Source: Burkholderiales bacterium (GTDB lineage Bacteria > Pseudomonadota > Gammaproteobacteria > Burkholderiales > Burkholderiaceae_D). From it: 64,000 nt of DNA. The stretch lies in NCBI GenBank assembly GCA_026399895.1, contig JAPLQC010000018.1:816-64815 (forward strand). The letters are read 5' to 3'. The notes under the pieces were generated by a model that was not told where the DNA came from, searched no databases, and saw only the letters and a list, made by a program, of their open reading frames with translations. The translations under genes were made by a program, and so were the position numbers. Positions 21,148-32,441 of this stretch are shown in pieces (position 1 is the stretch's first letter; the number at the start of each line of letters is the position of its first letter).

Positions 21148-21912
21148 TTACTTGACCTCTCTCCAGAACGACGCATTCAATCGCCAGGTCAGCAGTACCA
21201 GCAAGGCCAGTAGCAGCAATACCCAGAAACCGATTGCCTGCCGTTTTGACTTAACCGGCTCGGACATCCAATCCATGAACGCAACCAGATCGCCGATTTG
21301 AGAATCGAACTCGTACTGGCTCAACTTGCCCGGAGTAACTTGTTGGAAACCGGCGAACCGGTGAACAGTTTTACCCGCTTCGTGCGGGTCTTTTTCTTCG
21401 ACAAATTTGGCCTTGCGCACGCCTTGCAGCTCCCAGAGCACATGCGGCATACCGACGTTCGGATAAACCAGGTTGTTCCAACCAGTCGCGCGACTATCGT
21501 CCTGATAATAGGTACGCAAGTAGGTGTAAACGTAGTCAGCACCGGAGCCCTCTGAAGACGACTTCGCGCGAACCAGTACCGAAAGATCTGGTGGCACAGC
21601 GCCGAACCAAGCCTTGGCATCCTTCTCGTTCATCGCGGTCTTCATCAAGTCGCCGACTTTATCGCTAGTGAACAGCAGATTCTCGCGGATTTGCTGTTCC
21701 GACAGGCCGATATCGCGCAAACGGTTGTAACGAACCAGCGATGCCGCATGGCAGTTCAGGCAATAGTTGACGAACAGTCGAGCACCGTTCTGCAAAGCAG
21801 GCAGTTGACGCGAGCGATCCGGCGCGTGATCGAGAGGGAAGCCGCCTTCTGAAGCTTGCGATAGCAAAGGAAGCAACGCCAGCACGATGAGCAATTTCTT
21901 CATGAGTTTCAT
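21148..21912 (-). CDS. petC: Cytochrome c1 of bc1 complex
   Basis: NYCLNCHAASLVRYNRL (CxxCH), C-terminal TM helix. Confidence 0.94.
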   Translation of the reverse strand: MKLMKKLLIVLALLPLLSQASEGGFPLDHAPDRSRQLPALQNGARLFVNYCLNCHAASLVRYNRLRDIGLSEQQIRENLLFTSDKVGDLMKTAMNEKDAKAWFGAVPPDLSVLVRAKSSSEGSGADYVYTYLRTYYQDDSRATGWNNLVYPNVGMPHVLWELQGVRKAKFVEEKDPHEAGKTVHRFAGFQQVTPGKLSQYEFDSQIGDLVAFMDWMSEPVKSKRQAIGFWVLLLLALLVLLTWRLNASFWREVK

Positions 21913-21929
21913 TGTTTTTCCTTTACGGC

Positions 21930-23333
21930 TCAGTGCGGCTTGAAGTTCACGCGGGTAGGCACTGGTTTAAATTCGCCCATCTTGCTCCACCAAGGCATCA
22001 GCATGAAGAAACCAAAGTAGATCACGGTACAGATCTGGGCCACCAGCGTGCGGCCAGCCGTCGGCGCTTGAACACCGAGGTAGCCCAAAATCAGGAAAGA
22101 AATCCCGAACACGATGTAGACCCACTTATGCCAATCAGGGCGATACCGAATCGACTTGACCGGTGAATGATCAATCCATGGCATGAGCGCGATAATCAGC
22201 ACCGACACACCCATCAGCACAACACCCCAGAATTTTGCGTCGAATACCAGCATCAAAATCGCAGCTACCACGGCAATGCCCATCGCCGCTTGTTTCTGGC
22301 GCGATGGCAATTGGGTTTTCAATGCGATCAAGGCACCATACGCCAGCACGCAGATGATCAATGCGTACATAAACTGAGACGTGGTAGCACGCAGAATCGA
22401 ATAAAACGGTGTGAAGTACCAAACCGGCGCGATGTGAGCTGGGGTTTTCAGCGGATCTGCTGGAATGAAGTTGTTGTACTCAAGGAAGTAGCCGCCAAAC
22501 TCCGGTGCATAAAATACGACTGCACTGAAAATGAAGAGGAAGCAGGAAACACCAAAAATATCCTTGGTCGTGTAATAAGGGTGCGAGGGAATGGTATCGA
22601 CACCATGACCATCGGGACCGAGGTTTTCCTTGACCTCGACACCGTCAGGATTATTCGAGCCAACTTCGTGCAATGCGATCAAATGCGCCACAACCAAGCC
22701 GAGCAGCACCAAGGGGATCGCGATTACATGGAAAGCAAAGAAGCGGTTCAGCGTAGCGTCTGACACAACATAATCGCCACGAATCCACAGCGACAGATCA
22801 GGGCCGATGAACGGGATGGCACCAAACAGGTTGACGATCACCTGAGCGCCCCAATACGACATCTGGCCCCATGGCAGCAGATAGCCGAAGAAGGCCTCGG
22901 CCATCAGGCACAGGAAAATACCCACACCAAACAGCCAGATCAATTCACGTGGCTTGCGATACGAGCCGTACAACAGGGCGCGTGTCATGTGCAAATACAC
23001 CACGATAAAGAACGCAGATGCGCCGGTGGAATGCATGTAGCGCACCAACCAGCCCCAAGGCACTTCGCGCATGATGTACTCAACCGATGCGAAAGCAAGG
23101 TTGGCGTCCGGCTTGTAGTTCATGACCAGGAAAATCCCGGTCACAATCTGGATCACCAGCACCAATGCTGCAAGCGAGCCAAACAGGTAGAAGAAGTTGA
23201 AGTTCTTCGGAGCATAGTACTTGCCCCATTGGTCATTCCACAGCTTGGTGAGCGGGAAGCGATCATCGACCCAGGACAGCGCCTTTTGCGCGACCGGCGC
23301 GTCAGCCGGCAATTTGGTTTCATGGAACGCCAT
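21930..23333 (-). CDS. petB: Cytochrome b of bc1 complex
   Basis: NFNFFYLFGSLAALVLVIQIVTGIFL, MPWWSKMG; multiple TM helices. Confidence 0.96.
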   Translation of the reverse strand: MAFHETKLPADAPVAQKALSWVDDRFPLTKLWNDQWGKYYAPKNFNFFYLFGSLAALVLVIQIVTGIFLVMNYKPDANLAFASVEYIMREVPWGWLVRYMHSTGASAFFIVVYLHMTRALLYGSYRKPRELIWLFGVGIFLCLMAEAFFGYLLPWGQMSYWGAQVIVNLFGAIPFIGPDLSLWIRGDYVVSDATLNRFFAFHVIAIPLVLLGLVVAHLIALHEVGSNNPDGVEVKENLGPDGHGVDTIPSHPYYTTKDIFGVSCFLFIFSAVVFYAPEFGGYFLEYNNFIPADPLKTPAHIAPVWYFTPFYSILRATTSQFMYALIICVLAYGALIALKTQLPSRQKQAAMGIAVVAAILMLVFDAKFWGVVLMGVSVLIIALMPWIDHSPVKSIRYRPDWHKWVYIVFGISFLILGYLGVQAPTAGRTLVAQICTVIYFGFFMLMPWWSKMGEFKPVPTRVNFKPH

Positions 23334-23334
23334 T

Positions 23335-23943
23335 TTAGGCCTCGCCTTTCTCGTCTTTGCCGATCACGATGCGGGAATCACTGGTGTACATGTGACGTGG
23401 AACCTGCAAGTTATCAGGGGCAGGTTTGTTCTTGAACACTCGCCCGGCAAGATCAAACGTCGAACCGTGGCAAGGGCACAAGAACCCGCCCTGCCAATCG
23501 CTGGCCAGCGATGGCTGCGCACCGGCATCAAGTTTCGGCGATGGCGAGCAGCCCAGATGACTGCAGATGCCGACAGCGACCAAAAACTCGGGCTTGATCG
23601 AGCGGTGCTCATTGCGCGCATACTCGGGCGTTAAATCGTCGGCGTTACGCTCTGATTTCGGATCAGCAAGTTCGCCGCCGGTTTTTTGCAAAGAAGCCAC
23701 CATTTCCGGTGTGCGACGCAAAACCCAAACTGGCTTACCGCGCCATTCAACCGTTTTCATCTCGCCCGGCTTCAAATCAGCCACGTCAACCTCGACTGGC
23801 GCTCCAGCCGCTTTCGCACGCTCAGATGGCTCGAATGTGGCCACGAAAGCACCAGCACCCGCTACGCCAGCAATGCCTCCCGCCGCCGCGGTCGCAACCA
23901 AAAGGCCGCGCCGGCTCGAGTCGACTTGATTCTCGTCACTCAT
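23335..23943 (-). CDS. petA: Ubiquinol-cytochrome c reductase Rieske iron-sulfur subunit
   Basis: CSHLGC and CPCHGSTFD cluster motifs. Confidence 0.95.
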   Translation of the reverse strand: MSDENQVDSSRRGLLVATAAAGGIAGVAGAGAFVATFEPSERAKAAGAPVEVDVADLKPGEMKTVEWRGKPVWVLRRTPEMVASLQKTGGELADPKSERNADDLTPEYARNEHRSIKPEFLVAVGICSHLGCSPSPKLDAGAQPSLASDWQGGFLCPCHGSTFDLAGRVFKNKPAPDNLQVPRHMYTSDSRIVIGKDEKGEA

Positions 23944-24282
23944 GACAACCCCAATCAAAGAAATTGCAAATCAAAATGCTTCAAATTCGTCGTGAAATTC
24001 AACGCGGACTTTACTCACCGCAGAGAATCCATCGCATTAAAGGCACTAGACAGCCAATCTGGCGTCCAAGGGAACTTCCAGCAACCTTCCATTATATCGG
24101 AGCCGTGAATGAACCGTAAGGAACGCAACTCGCATTCAAAGCGCCCGCACATAATTGCTAGTCCGATAACTTCAGCCGCTGTGCGCTCAGCTCAAGCGAT
24201 CAAGCGACACAAGCAATTACCAGACTTGTCGAATTAGCAAATGAAATAGTCTGACCTAGCCTAGGCAAATGGTCTGAATGGG

Positions 24283-24993
24283 TCAGGTCCGTCGCGGTTG
24301 AAATGGGATTAACCCAAGTCGCTGCGCTTCAATAATCGCCTCGGTGCGCGAGTGAACGCCCAACTTGGCGTAAATGTTTTTGATGTGGGTTTGTACCGTA
24401 CCAATGGATAAACCGAGCGCTTCAGCCACCTTCGCATAACTACCCCCGCGCGAGATGGAATCCAGAATAGAGAACTCTCGCCGCGTCAACAAAGCCGATT
24501 CGGCCTCGCTTGGGCCAACATCATCACCGACATCACCACGCATACGGGCCAATACCTTACGCGCGATCATTGGGCTAATCGGTGAGCCGCCCGCACGCAG
24601 ATCCACAATCGCGTCCAAGATGTTCAATTGCACCGACTCTTTCAGAACATATCCGGCGGCGCCCGCCTTGATGCAAGCAAGTATCTGCTCCTCTTCGCTC
24701 GACATGGTGATCACCAGGATATCGGCGCGCGGCCTGAGATGGCGACAGTCCCGAATCACGGTGACACCTGATCCGTCGGGTAATCCAAGGTCGGTCAGCA
24801 ATAAATCGATAGGACACTGCGCCAGATACTCTCGTGCCTCACGCACGGTACCAACGGCGGAACAAAGAATGAGAGACGGCTCACGCTCAATGGCGCGGCA
24901 GAGCAGACGTCGTGTCACGGGATCATCTTCGACGACCATCACTCTGCACGGCCTTGGCAAGCCAAACACTGACATGTTGAATACTTGGGACAA
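24283..24993 (-). CDS. NarL/FixJ-family response regulator
   Basis: Receiver VVEDD..LLLTDLGLPDGSG..YVLKES plus LuxR helix-turn-helix YAKVAEALGLSIGTVQTHIKNIYAKLGVHSRTEAI. Confidence 0.9.
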   Translation of the reverse strand: MSQVFNMSVFGLPRPCRVMVVEDDPVTRRLLCRAIEREPSLILCSAVGTVREAREYLAQCPIDLLLTDLGLPDGSGVTVIRDCRHLRPRADILVITMSSEEEQILACIKAGAAGYVLKESVQLNILDAIVDLRAGGSPISPMIARKVLARMRGDVGDDVGPSEAESALLTRREFSILDSISRGGSYAKVAEALGLSIGTVQTHIKNIYAKLGVHSRTEAIIEAQRLGLIPFQPRRT

Positions 24994-25059
24994 TTGAACA
25001 AACGCTTTCTCGGTGGAGATTGCAAGCGCCGAGTTCCGAACACACGAACTAACAAATTT

Positions 25060-25824
25060 TCACACCGGGTTCGCGATATCAATAAACTGATGATCAATGC
25101 CAAAGCGGCTCGACAGATAGTCACCGAGCGCCTGCACACCATAACGCTCAGTTGCATGATGGCCGCATGCGAGGTAAGCAACACCCGACTCGCGTGCCAG
25201 ATGTACCGTTTGCTCTGAAATCTCTCCGCTCAGATAAACGCTCGCACCGGCATCAATCGCCTGCTCGAAAGCATTTTGTGCAGCGCCTGTGCACCAGGCC
25301 ACGCGAGTAACCCGCTGCGCAGGATCACCGATCAGTTGCGGCTGCCGGCCCAACACACGCTGCACCACCTCCACCAATTCAGCGACGGTTTGGGCAGCGC
25401 AGTTGCCATACCAACCCAAATCTTCCTCGCCGAAGCGACCCGCAGCCTCGAAGCCGAGACGCGCGCCCAGTTGCGCATTGTTGCCGAGTGCCGGGTGCGC
25501 ATCCAGCGGCAGGTGGAAGGCATAGAGATTTAATTCATGATCAAGCAAGCGCTTTAGCCTAAGACGTCGATTGCCAACCACCCGTGGATCCTCACCACGC
25601 CAAAAATAACCATGGTGTACCAGAACCGCATCTGCGTTGACCTCAATCGCTGCGTCCAATAATGCAAGGCTGGCGGTAACGCCTGTCACCAGACGGCGAA
25701 TATGTGACTTGCCCTCAACTTGCAATCCATTTGGGCAGTAGTCGCGAAACCGGTTAATATCCAGCGTCTCAGCGAGATGCTTCGTTAGCGATTCCCGTTC
25801 TAAGCCTAGTTCGCTCGTATCCAT
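25060..25824 (-). CDS. Nif3-like dinuclear metal centre protein
   Basis: [80 protein letters not shown]; start MDTSELG with AGGAA upstream. Confidence 0.93.
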   Translation of the reverse strand: MDTSELGLERESLTKHLAETLDINRFRDYCPNGLQVEGKSHIRRLVTGVTASLALLDAAIEVNADAVLVHHGYFWRGEDPRVVGNRRLRLKRLLDHELNLYAFHLPLDAHPALGNNAQLGARLGFEAAGRFGEEDLGWYGNCAAQTVAELVEVVQRVLGRQPQLIGDPAQRVTRVAWCTGAAQNAFEQAIDAGASVYLSGEISEQTVHLARESGVAYLACGHHATERYGVQALGDYLSSRFGIDHQFIDIANPV

Positions 25825-25840
25825 TATTTCCTGATCTGTC

Positions 25841-27016
25841 ATGCGTCGTCTGTGGTTGTTGTTCGCGCAAACTGTCACCGTCGCGCTCGCGCTATGGTTC
25901 ATTGTAGCGACCTTGAAACCGGAGTGGCTTGGTCGCTCGTCAGATGGTGGACGACTGATCTCGACGACCATTGCGGTGCGCGAGGCTGAAGGGTCTGGCA
26001 CGACACTGCAGAATACCTACCGCGCCGCCTCGCAACGGGCGATGCCGACGGTGGTCAATATCTACACCACCAAGGCCGGAAGACAATCGCCTCATCCGTT
26101 CGACAACGACCCCTTCTTTCGTCGCTTCTTCGGTGACAACCTCGGCGCACCCGATGAGCGACAGTTCAGCCTCGGCTCTGGCGTCATCATCAGCCCAGAT
26201 GGCTACATCCTCACCAACAACCATGTGATCGAATCTGCGGAGGAGATCGAAATTGCGCTGGCGGATGGTCGCAAAGTCAAAGGCAAATTGGTCGGCACCG
26301 ACCCTGAGACTGACCTCGCCGTCGTCAAGGTCGACTTGAATCGTCTACCCGCAATCACCCTCGCAAAACTCGACAACACTAAAGTCGGCGATGTAGTGCT
26401 AGCGATTGGTAATCCATTCGGGGTGGGTCAAACCGTGACCATGGGCATTGTGTCTGCGCTTGGCCGCAATCATCTTGGCATCAACACCTTCGAAAATTTC
26501 ATTCAGACAGATGCCGCAATCAACCCAGGCAATTCCGGTGGCGCACTGATCGATACCGACGGCCATCTGCTCGGCATTAATACCGCGATCTACTCACGTA
26601 GCGGCGGATCGCTGGGTATTGGATTCGCGATTCCGGTCACGACGGTGAAAAACGTGATGGAAGCGATCATCAAGAACGGTCAGGTCGTACGTGGCTGGAT
26701 CGGGGTCGAGCCACAAGACATTACGCCTGAGTTGGCTGAGAGTTTTGGCCTGCAAAAAGCCTCGGGCACCATCATCGCCGGCGTACTCAGAGGCGGCCCG
26801 GCCGACAAGGCGGGTATCAAGCCGGGCGATATCTTGTTGTCGGTGGGTGAAAAGCCGGTCTCTGACACAGTGTCGATGCTGAATCTGGTCGCACAACTAA
26901 CACCAGGCGAGAAGGTTGCGCTTACAGTGCTGCGCAAATCGACAAAGACCGAACTCAATGTCGTGGTCGGCAAGCGACCGAAAATGAAACAACGGCCAAC
27001 GCAAGAGGGCGAGTAA
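25841..27016 (+). CDS. Trypsin-like serine protease, HtrA/DegS type with one PDZ
   Basis: N-terminal [31 protein letters not shown] triad, C-terminal PDZ. Confidence 0.94.
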   Translation: MRRLWLLFAQTVTVALALWFIVATLKPEWLGRSSDGGRLISTTIAVREAEGSGTTLQNTYRAASQRAMPTVVNIYTTKAGRQSPHPFDNDPFFRRFFGDNLGAPDERQFSLGSGVIISPDGYILTNNHVIESAEEIEIALADGRKVKGKLVGTDPETDLAVVKVDLNRLPAITLAKLDNTKVGDVVLAIGNPFGVGQTVTMGIVSALGRNHLGINTFENFIQTDAAINPGNSGGALIDTDGHLLGINTAIYSRSGGSLGIGFAIPVTTVKNVMEAIIKNGQVVRGWIGVEPQDITPELAESFGLQKASGTIIAGVLRGGPADKAGIKPGDILLSVGEKPVSDTVSMLNLVAQLTPGEKVALTVLRKSTKTELNVVVGKRPKMKQRPTQEGE

Positions 27017-27174
27017 GGTACTCATCGCCTGCATCGCTTATGCCGTAGAAGCGTCGGTGATCAGATACGCCGTAGCAGCCACCACTACATCGTTGACTGA
27101 ACAGGTTTAAATCGGCTAGCTTGACGTACTGGCCAGCACACTCGCCAACCATCATGCAAGACGTGAATCTGGAA

Positions 27175-27948
27175 TCAGGAAGATTCGGTTGATTCTTCGG
27201 GTGCCTGCGTCGCTTTCGCAAACAGGGGCGCGAGCAATATTCCGACCTCGTACAAAAGGCACAGCGGAATCGCAAGGAACAGCTGGCTCATGATATCGGG
27301 CGGCGTCACGATAGCGGCAATCACAAATGCGCCAACAATCACATACGACCTGATCGCCTTAAGTTTTTCGACAGAGACGATACCCATCCGCACCAGCACA
27401 ATCACAACTACCGGCACCTCGAATGTCAGGCCGAACGCAAGGCACATCATGAGAACGAAATCGAGATAGTTCTCGATGTCAGGTGCAACCGAGATGGATT
27501 TCGGCGCGAAGTCACTAATGAACTTGAACACCGTGCCAAACACGAGGTAGTAGCAGAACGCTACGCCGAGGATAAACAAAATCGTCGACGAGAAAATCAG
27601 CGGCGCTACCAATCGCTTCTCGTGCATATACAAACCAGGCGCGACGAAAGCCCATGCCTGATACAACACCCAAGGCAAGGAGATCATCAAGGCCGCCACC
27701 ATGGTGATCTTCATGGGAACCATGAATGGCGTGATAACGCCCGTGGCAATCATTTTCGAACCCTCGGGCAATGCATGCAGCATGGGCTGCGCCATGAAGT
27801 CGTAGAGAACTGATGCGCCGGGCCAAACCGTGAACAAGACAATGAAGACTACGAGCACCACCGCAGAGGCGCGCACCAAGCGGGTACGCAGCTCGACCAA
27901 GTGCGAGATGAAGGTTTCCTGAATACCTGAAGGCTTTTCGTCGGACAT
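27175..27948 (-). CDS. tatC: Sec-independent translocase TatC
   Basis: FISHLVELRTRLVRA, six TM segments. Confidence 0.95.
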   Translation of the reverse strand: MSDEKPSGIQETFISHLVELRTRLVRASAVVLVVFIVLFTVWPGASVLYDFMAQPMLHALPEGSKMIATGVITPFMVPMKITMVAALMISLPWVLYQAWAFVAPGLYMHEKRLVAPLIFSSTILFILGVAFCYYLVFGTVFKFISDFAPKSISVAPDIENYLDFVLMMCLAFGLTFEVPVVVIVLVRMGIVSVEKLKAIRSYVIVGAFVIAAIVTPPDIMSQLFLAIPLCLLYEVGILLAPLFAKATQAPEESTESS

Positions 27949-27952
27949 TGGC

Positions 27953-28483
27953 TTAGTGGAAAAACTTCACGCTCTTGCCCGAAGCCGGGCGGTAGCGAGC
28001 AACCCGCGCTGCGCCTGACTGAACACGGGTCTTCAGACCATGCTGTCGTTTGTACCAAAGTGGCAGCATGCTGGTGTGTGACATACGCTTGCGCCGAAAC
28101 TCACGGCGCTTGGCATCGAATTCCCACAAAGCAGGAACACTGGGGCTGGAATTGTAGGTGTCATCAAAGGATTGATGCGCTTCGTTGAGCGAATCAGATA
28201 ACTCTTTACCCGCTTCATCGACCTCTTTGCGAACCTCGGACGCCTCTGAAGAAATCGTCGAGTTCAGCTTGGTTGCCGCGTCAAGGAAATTGCTCTGCAT
28301 TTTTTGCAGCTCTTCCATTTGCATCTCGCGGTTGACCTCAGCCTTGACATTATTGATGTAGCGCTGCGCGCGACCAAACAAGGTACCCGCCATGCGAGCG
28401 ACAGCAGGCAGCTTCTCCGGACCGATCACAACGAGAGCGACCGCACCGATGAGGGCGATTTTGGAGAGACCGAGGTCAATCAT
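27953..28483 (-). CDS. tatB: Sec-independent translocase TatB
   Basis: MIDLGLSKIALIGAVALVVIGPEKLPAVARMAG. Confidence 0.93.
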   Translation of the reverse strand: MIDLGLSKIALIGAVALVVIGPEKLPAVARMAGTLFGRAQRYINNVKAEVNREMQMEELQKMQSNFLDAATKLNSTISSEASEVRKEVDEAGKELSDSLNEAHQSFDDTYNSSPSVPALWEFDAKRREFRRKRMSHTSMLPLWYKRQHGLKTRVQSGAARVARYRPASGKSVKFFH

Positions 28484-28542
28484 GACGGGCGAGGAACCAG
28501 GCAGGCGCGGCGAGCAGAATCAGCCCGCCGGGATAGGCAGGA

Positions 28543-28761
28543 TCAGCTCTTGGTTTTTTCCTTGGCTTCGACATCGATAGTGGACTTGTCGGCAACCTGC
28601 TGCGCAGGCGCGCCCGGTTCTTCAGAACCCTTCACACCATCTTTGAAACCCTTGACCGCCTTACCCAAATCACCGCCAATGTTGCCCAGCTTCTTAGTGC
28701 CGAACACCAACATCACGATGACAAGTACGATGACCCAGTGCCAAATACTGAATGAACCCAT
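28543..28761 (-). CDS. tatA: Sec-independent translocase TatA
   Basis: [42 protein letters not shown]. Confidence 0.93.
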   Translation of the reverse strand: MGSFSIWHWVIVLVIVMLVFGTKKLGNIGGDLGKAVKGFKDGVKGSEEPGAPAQQVADKSTIDVEAKEKTKS

Positions 28762-28809
28762 TGCAATCTCCTAGCGGCTTTAAAGCCGTCAACTTCTGTT
28801 TACACCGAA

Positions 28810-29178
28810 TCAGCGCTGTCCAGACCAAGGGCGAGGACCGCCCATCAGGTGAAGGTGTAAATGGTACACCTCCTGACCGCCGTCAGGACCGGTGTTGATC
28901 AGGGTTTTAAAGCCCCCTGTCGGACCGTCTGCGCCGTTTTGGTACCCACCGCCATGTTCCTGTGCCAGTTTAGGGGCGATGCGCAGCATTTTACCCAACA
29001 ACGCCTGATGACGATCATCGCTATCCGCCAAGGTCGCAATATGCTCTCGGGGCACCATCAGCAAGTGCATGGGCGCGGCGGGATTGATATCGTGAAAAAC
29101 GATCAAATCCTCGTCCTCGAATACTTTTTTCGACGGAATCGTACCAGCAACAATCTTGCAGAAAATACAGTTATCCAA
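28810..29178 (-). CDS. HIT family protein
   Basis: CIFCKIVAGTIPS, HLHLHLMGGP (HxHxHx). Confidence 0.94.
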   Translation of the reverse strand: MDNCIFCKIVAGTIPSKKVFEDEDLIVFHDINPAAPMHLLMVPREHIATLADSDDRHQALLGKMLRIAPKLAQEHGGGYQNGADGPTGGFKTLINTGPDGGQEVYHLHLHLMGGPRPWSGQR

Positions 29179-29253
29179 AATGTCTCTCCGATATTACGCA
29201 ACCATCGATTGAATGGTGCGTTGTGCGGCGCTGCCCAACCACGAATGATGGGC

Positions 29254-29622
29254 TTATTTGCCGGCCTCGTCTTGCTCGCGATTTTGCAGCTTGCGGTTAG
29301 CCTTTTCCTCGATACCGGAAACGCCCTCACGCCGCGCTAACTCTTCAATCACCTGCTGCGGGGTCAGGTTGAACTGCGACAGCATGATCAGCGAGTGGAA
29401 CCAAAGATCGGCGCACTCGTACACCAGCTTGTTCGGATCGGCACCCTGACGAACATCCTTGGCTGCCATCACCGCCTCGGTCGCCTCTTCACCTATTTTT
29501 TTCAGAATCGCATCATCACCCTTGGCGAACAAGCGTGCGACGTAAGAGCTTTCGGGATCACCCCCTGCTGCGGGTTTTCTTGTCTCAATGATTTGCGCCA
29601 GGCGTTGCAGGGTATCGTTCAT
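29254..29622 (-). CDS. hisE: Phosphoribosyl-ATP diphosphatase
   Basis: [31 protein letters not shown]. Confidence 0.94.
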   Translation of the reverse strand: MNDTLQRLAQIIETRKPAAGGDPESSYVARLFAKGDDAILKKIGEEATEAVMAAKDVRQGADPNKLVYECADLWFHSLIMLSQFNLTPQQVIEELARREGVSGIEEKANRKLQNREQDEAGK

Positions 29623-29623
29623 T

Positions 29624-30031
29624 TCATTTCTTGTAGATGTCATCCGGATTTTTCAAGACCGGCTCTACCTCGACCCAGCCCATTGCACCATCGTTGCTCT
29701 GTAGCTCATGGAAAAAACAGCTATGTCTACCGGTATGACAGGCCATACCCCCGACCTGCTCGACCTGAAGCAGCAACACATCGTCATCGCAATCCAGACG
29801 AATCTGATGCACTTTCTGGAAGTGACCAGACTCTTCGCCCTTGTGCCACAACTTGTTGCGCGATCGGCTCCAGTACACCGCTTGTCCGCACGCCACCGTG
29901 CGCGTCAGTGACTCGCGGTTCATCCAAGCCACCATCAGTATTTGATTGCTACCCTGCTCTTGTGCAATCGCGGGTATCAGACCATTTTGGTCCCACTTGA
30001 TACGATCCAGCCAATCGGTCTGCGTCATCAT
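29624..30031 (-). CDS. hisI: Phosphoribosyl-AMP cyclohydrolase
   Basis: [28 protein letters not shown]. Confidence 0.95.
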   Translation of the reverse strand: MMTQTDWLDRIKWDQNGLIPAIAQEQGSNQILMVAWMNRESLTRTVACGQAVYWSRSRNKLWHKGEESGHFQKVHQIRLDCDDDVLLLQVEQVGGMACHTGRHSCFFHELQSNDGAMGWVEVEPVLKNPDDIYKK

Positions 30032-30792
30032 GCAAGCCTCATCGGGATACCTTGCGACGCCATGTACGCTTTGGCCTCTTGCACGGTGTGTAGCCCGTAA
30101 TGAAAAATACTGGCGGCCAGCACGGCATCGGCGCGACCCTGAGTAACGCCATCGGCCAAATCCTGCAGACCACCCACACCACCCGAGGCAATTACGGGAA
30201 TTCCTACCGCGTCCGACACAGCGCGCGTCAAAGGCAGATCAAAACCATCCTGCGTGCCATCCCGATCCATACTGGTCAGAAGGATTTCACCAGCGCCCAG
30301 CGATTCCATCTTGCGCGCCCACTCAACCGCGTCAAGGCCCGTTGCCTTGCGACCACCATGCGTGAAAACCTCCCAATGACCGCCGGGCGCGCGCTTGGCA
30401 TCAATCGCCACCACGATGCATTGTGATCCGTACTTGCCGGCTGCATCTGCCACTAATTGCGGGTTGGTCACTGCCGATGTGTTGATGCTGACTTTATCCG
30501 CACCGGAATTCAGCAAGCGGCGCACATCGTCGACCTGGCGCACACCACCGCCAACGGTGAGCGGAATGAATACCTGAGAGGCCACCGCTTCAATGATATG
30601 AAGAATCAAGTCACGATCGTCGGATGAAGCGGTGATATCGAGAAAGGTAATTTCGTCAGCGCCTTGCTGGTCATAGCGGCGCGCAATCTCTACCGGATCA
30701 CCGGCGTCGCGCAGTTCGACGAAATTCACGCCTTTCACCACCCGCCCTGCGGTGACATCCAGGCAGGGGATGATGCGTTTTGCGAGGGTCAT
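30028..30792 (-). CDS. hisF: Imidazole glycerol phosphate synthase cyclase subunit
   Basis: [35 protein letters not shown]. Confidence 0.96.
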   Translation of the reverse strand: MTLAKRIIPCLDVTAGRVVKGVNFVELRDAGDPVEIARRYDQQGADEITFLDITASSDDRDLILHIIEAVASQVFIPLTVGGGVRQVDDVRRLLNSGADKVSINTSAVTNPQLVADAAGKYGSQCIVVAIDAKRAPGGHWEVFTHGGRKATGLDAVEWARKMESLGAGEILLTSMDRDGTQDGFDLPLTRAVSDAVGIPVIASGGVGGLQDLADGVTQGRADAVLAASIFHYGLHTVQEAKAYMASQGIPMRLA

Positions 30793-30793
30793 G

Positions 30794-31573
30794 TCAGTCG
30801 GCGTCTCGCTCGTCAGATGGCACGTCGGCACGCTCTTGAGCCGTGCGCAGGTCGAGCGTGCCCTCGTAAATGGAACGTCCGCAGATCACGCCTTCGATGC
30901 CCTCATCTTGCACCTCGCACAAAGCCTCGACATCGGTAATAGTGTGCACGCCACCCGACGCGATCACCGGGATGGTCATGCTTTGCGCCAGCTTGACGGT
31001 GGCATCGATATTCACACCTTTCATCATGCCATCGCGGCCGATATCGGTATAGACAATCGCTTCGCAGCCATAGTCTTCAAATTTTTTCGCCAGATCGATC
31101 ACCTCATGGCCAGACAGCTTGCTCCAGCCATCCGTGGCGACCTTGCCATCCTTGGCATCTAGGCCGACGATGATCTGGCCAGGGAATGCGCCACAGGCAT
31201 CATGCAAGAAGCCGGGGTTCTTCACGGCTGCGGTACCGATGATCACGTAGGAGATTCCGTCATCCAGAAAGCGCTCGATGGTGTCGAGGTCGCGGATACC
31301 GCCGCCGAGTTGTACCGGAATCTCTTCGATATCGAACTCTTCTGCGTATTCGCGCACCGCGGCAAGAATCGACTTGATGGCCGGCTCATTTTTCGGCTTG
31401 CCGGCAAACGCGCCGTTCAGATCGACGAGATGCAGGCGCCGCGCACCCTGCTCTAGCCAGTGGCGCGCCATTTTTGCAGGGTCATCCGAGAACACAGTGG
31501 CCTGGTCCATGTCGCCTTGTTTAAGGCGCACGCAGTGGCCATCCTTGAGATCGATAGCAGGTATCAGCAGCAT
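30794..31573 (-). CDS. hisA: Phosphoribosylformimino-AICAR ribotide isomerase
   Basis: [44 protein letters not shown]. Confidence 0.96.
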   Translation of the reverse strand: MLLIPAIDLKDGHCVRLKQGDMDQATVFSDDPAKMARHWLEQGARRLHLVDLNGAFAGKPKNEPAIKSILAAVREYAEEFDIEEIPVQLGGGIRDLDTIERFLDDGISYVIIGTAAVKNPGFLHDACGAFPGQIIVGLDAKDGKVATDGWSKLSGHEVIDLAKKFEDYGCEAIVYTDIGRDGMMKGVNIDATVKLAQSMTIPVIASGGVHTITDVEALCEVQDEGIEGVICGRSIYEGTLDLRTAQERADVPSDERDAD

Positions 31574-31648
31574 GACGGCAGTTAAGAGATTCGAAAGAGC
31601 TGGTTGGGTAGTCGGAGCGGGCGCCTAAGCCGACACTCATCGTCGGCA

Positions 31649-31761
31649 CTCAGAACCTGTCTCGTTAGGTCGATGGCTGGGCGGCAACACCTCAGACAGT
31701 ACAACACAGTCGGCAAGGGTGCTGCCAACGCCGCAAGCGGCCTAACGAGATAAGTTCTAAG
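31649..31761. repeat. Inverted-repeat-bounded element between hisH and hisA (MITE-like or structured RNA)
   Basis: Arms CTCAGAACCTGTCTCGTTAGG (31649-31669) and CCTAACGAGATAAGTTCTAAG (31741-31761), 18/21 complementary; inner sequence partly self-complementary. Confidence 0.6.
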
Positions 31762-32395
31762 GGTTCCAATGTACAAAATTTTTATACAACTGCAAACCAG
31801 CGGCTGCGCTTTTTTCAGGATGGAATTGCGTAGCAAATATATTATCGCGACCGGCCGCGCAGCAAAACGTCACACCGTAATCTGTCTCGCCGAAAACATG
31901 TGCAGGATTTTCCGGCACAGCATAGTAGCTGTGGACGAAGTAAAAGTAGCTTTCGTCCGGCACCTCTGCCCAGAGCGGGTGCGCACTTCTCTGCCGAACC
32001 CGGTTCCAGCCCATCTGCGGCACCTTGTAGCGCGAGCCATCTGACTGCAACCGCTCATTTAGCTGAAAACGGATCACCCGTCCGGGCATTAGCGACAAGC
32101 AGTGCGCGTCGCCTTCCTCGCTCCAGTCGAACATCATCTGCTCGCCCACGCACACGCCAAGCAGCGGTTTGGACTGTGCAGCTTCAAGCAAGGCCTCCAG
32201 CAGGCCAGACTCGCGCAAGGAGCGCATGCAATCAGGCATCGCGCCCTGACCCGGCAAAACAACACGGTCGGCTAGGCGGATTGCTTGCGGATCGCCGCTG
32301 ACGCTGACCTCGGCTTCCGGCGCAACCCGCATCAAGGCCTGCGCCACAGAGCGCAGATTGCCCATCCCGTAATCAACAACGACGATCCTGTTCAT
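31757..32395 (-). CDS. hisH: Imidazole glycerol phosphate synthase amidotransferase subunit
   Basis: [44 protein letters not shown]. Confidence 0.95.
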   Translation of the reverse strand: MNRIVVVDYGMGNLRSVAQALMRVAPEAEVSVSGDPQAIRLADRVVLPGQGAMPDCMRSLRESGLLEALLEAAQSKPLLGVCVGEQMMFDWSEEGDAHCLSLMPGRVIRFQLNERLQSDGSRYKVPQMGWNRVRQRSAHPLWAEVPDESYFYFVHSYYAVPENPAHVFGETDYGVTFCCAAGRDNIFATQFHPEKSAAAGLQLYKNFVHWNP

Positions 32396-32441
32396 GGTGG
32401 AGTCAGCGGACCAACGCTCTGGCCCGATGCCGAGAGATGGA

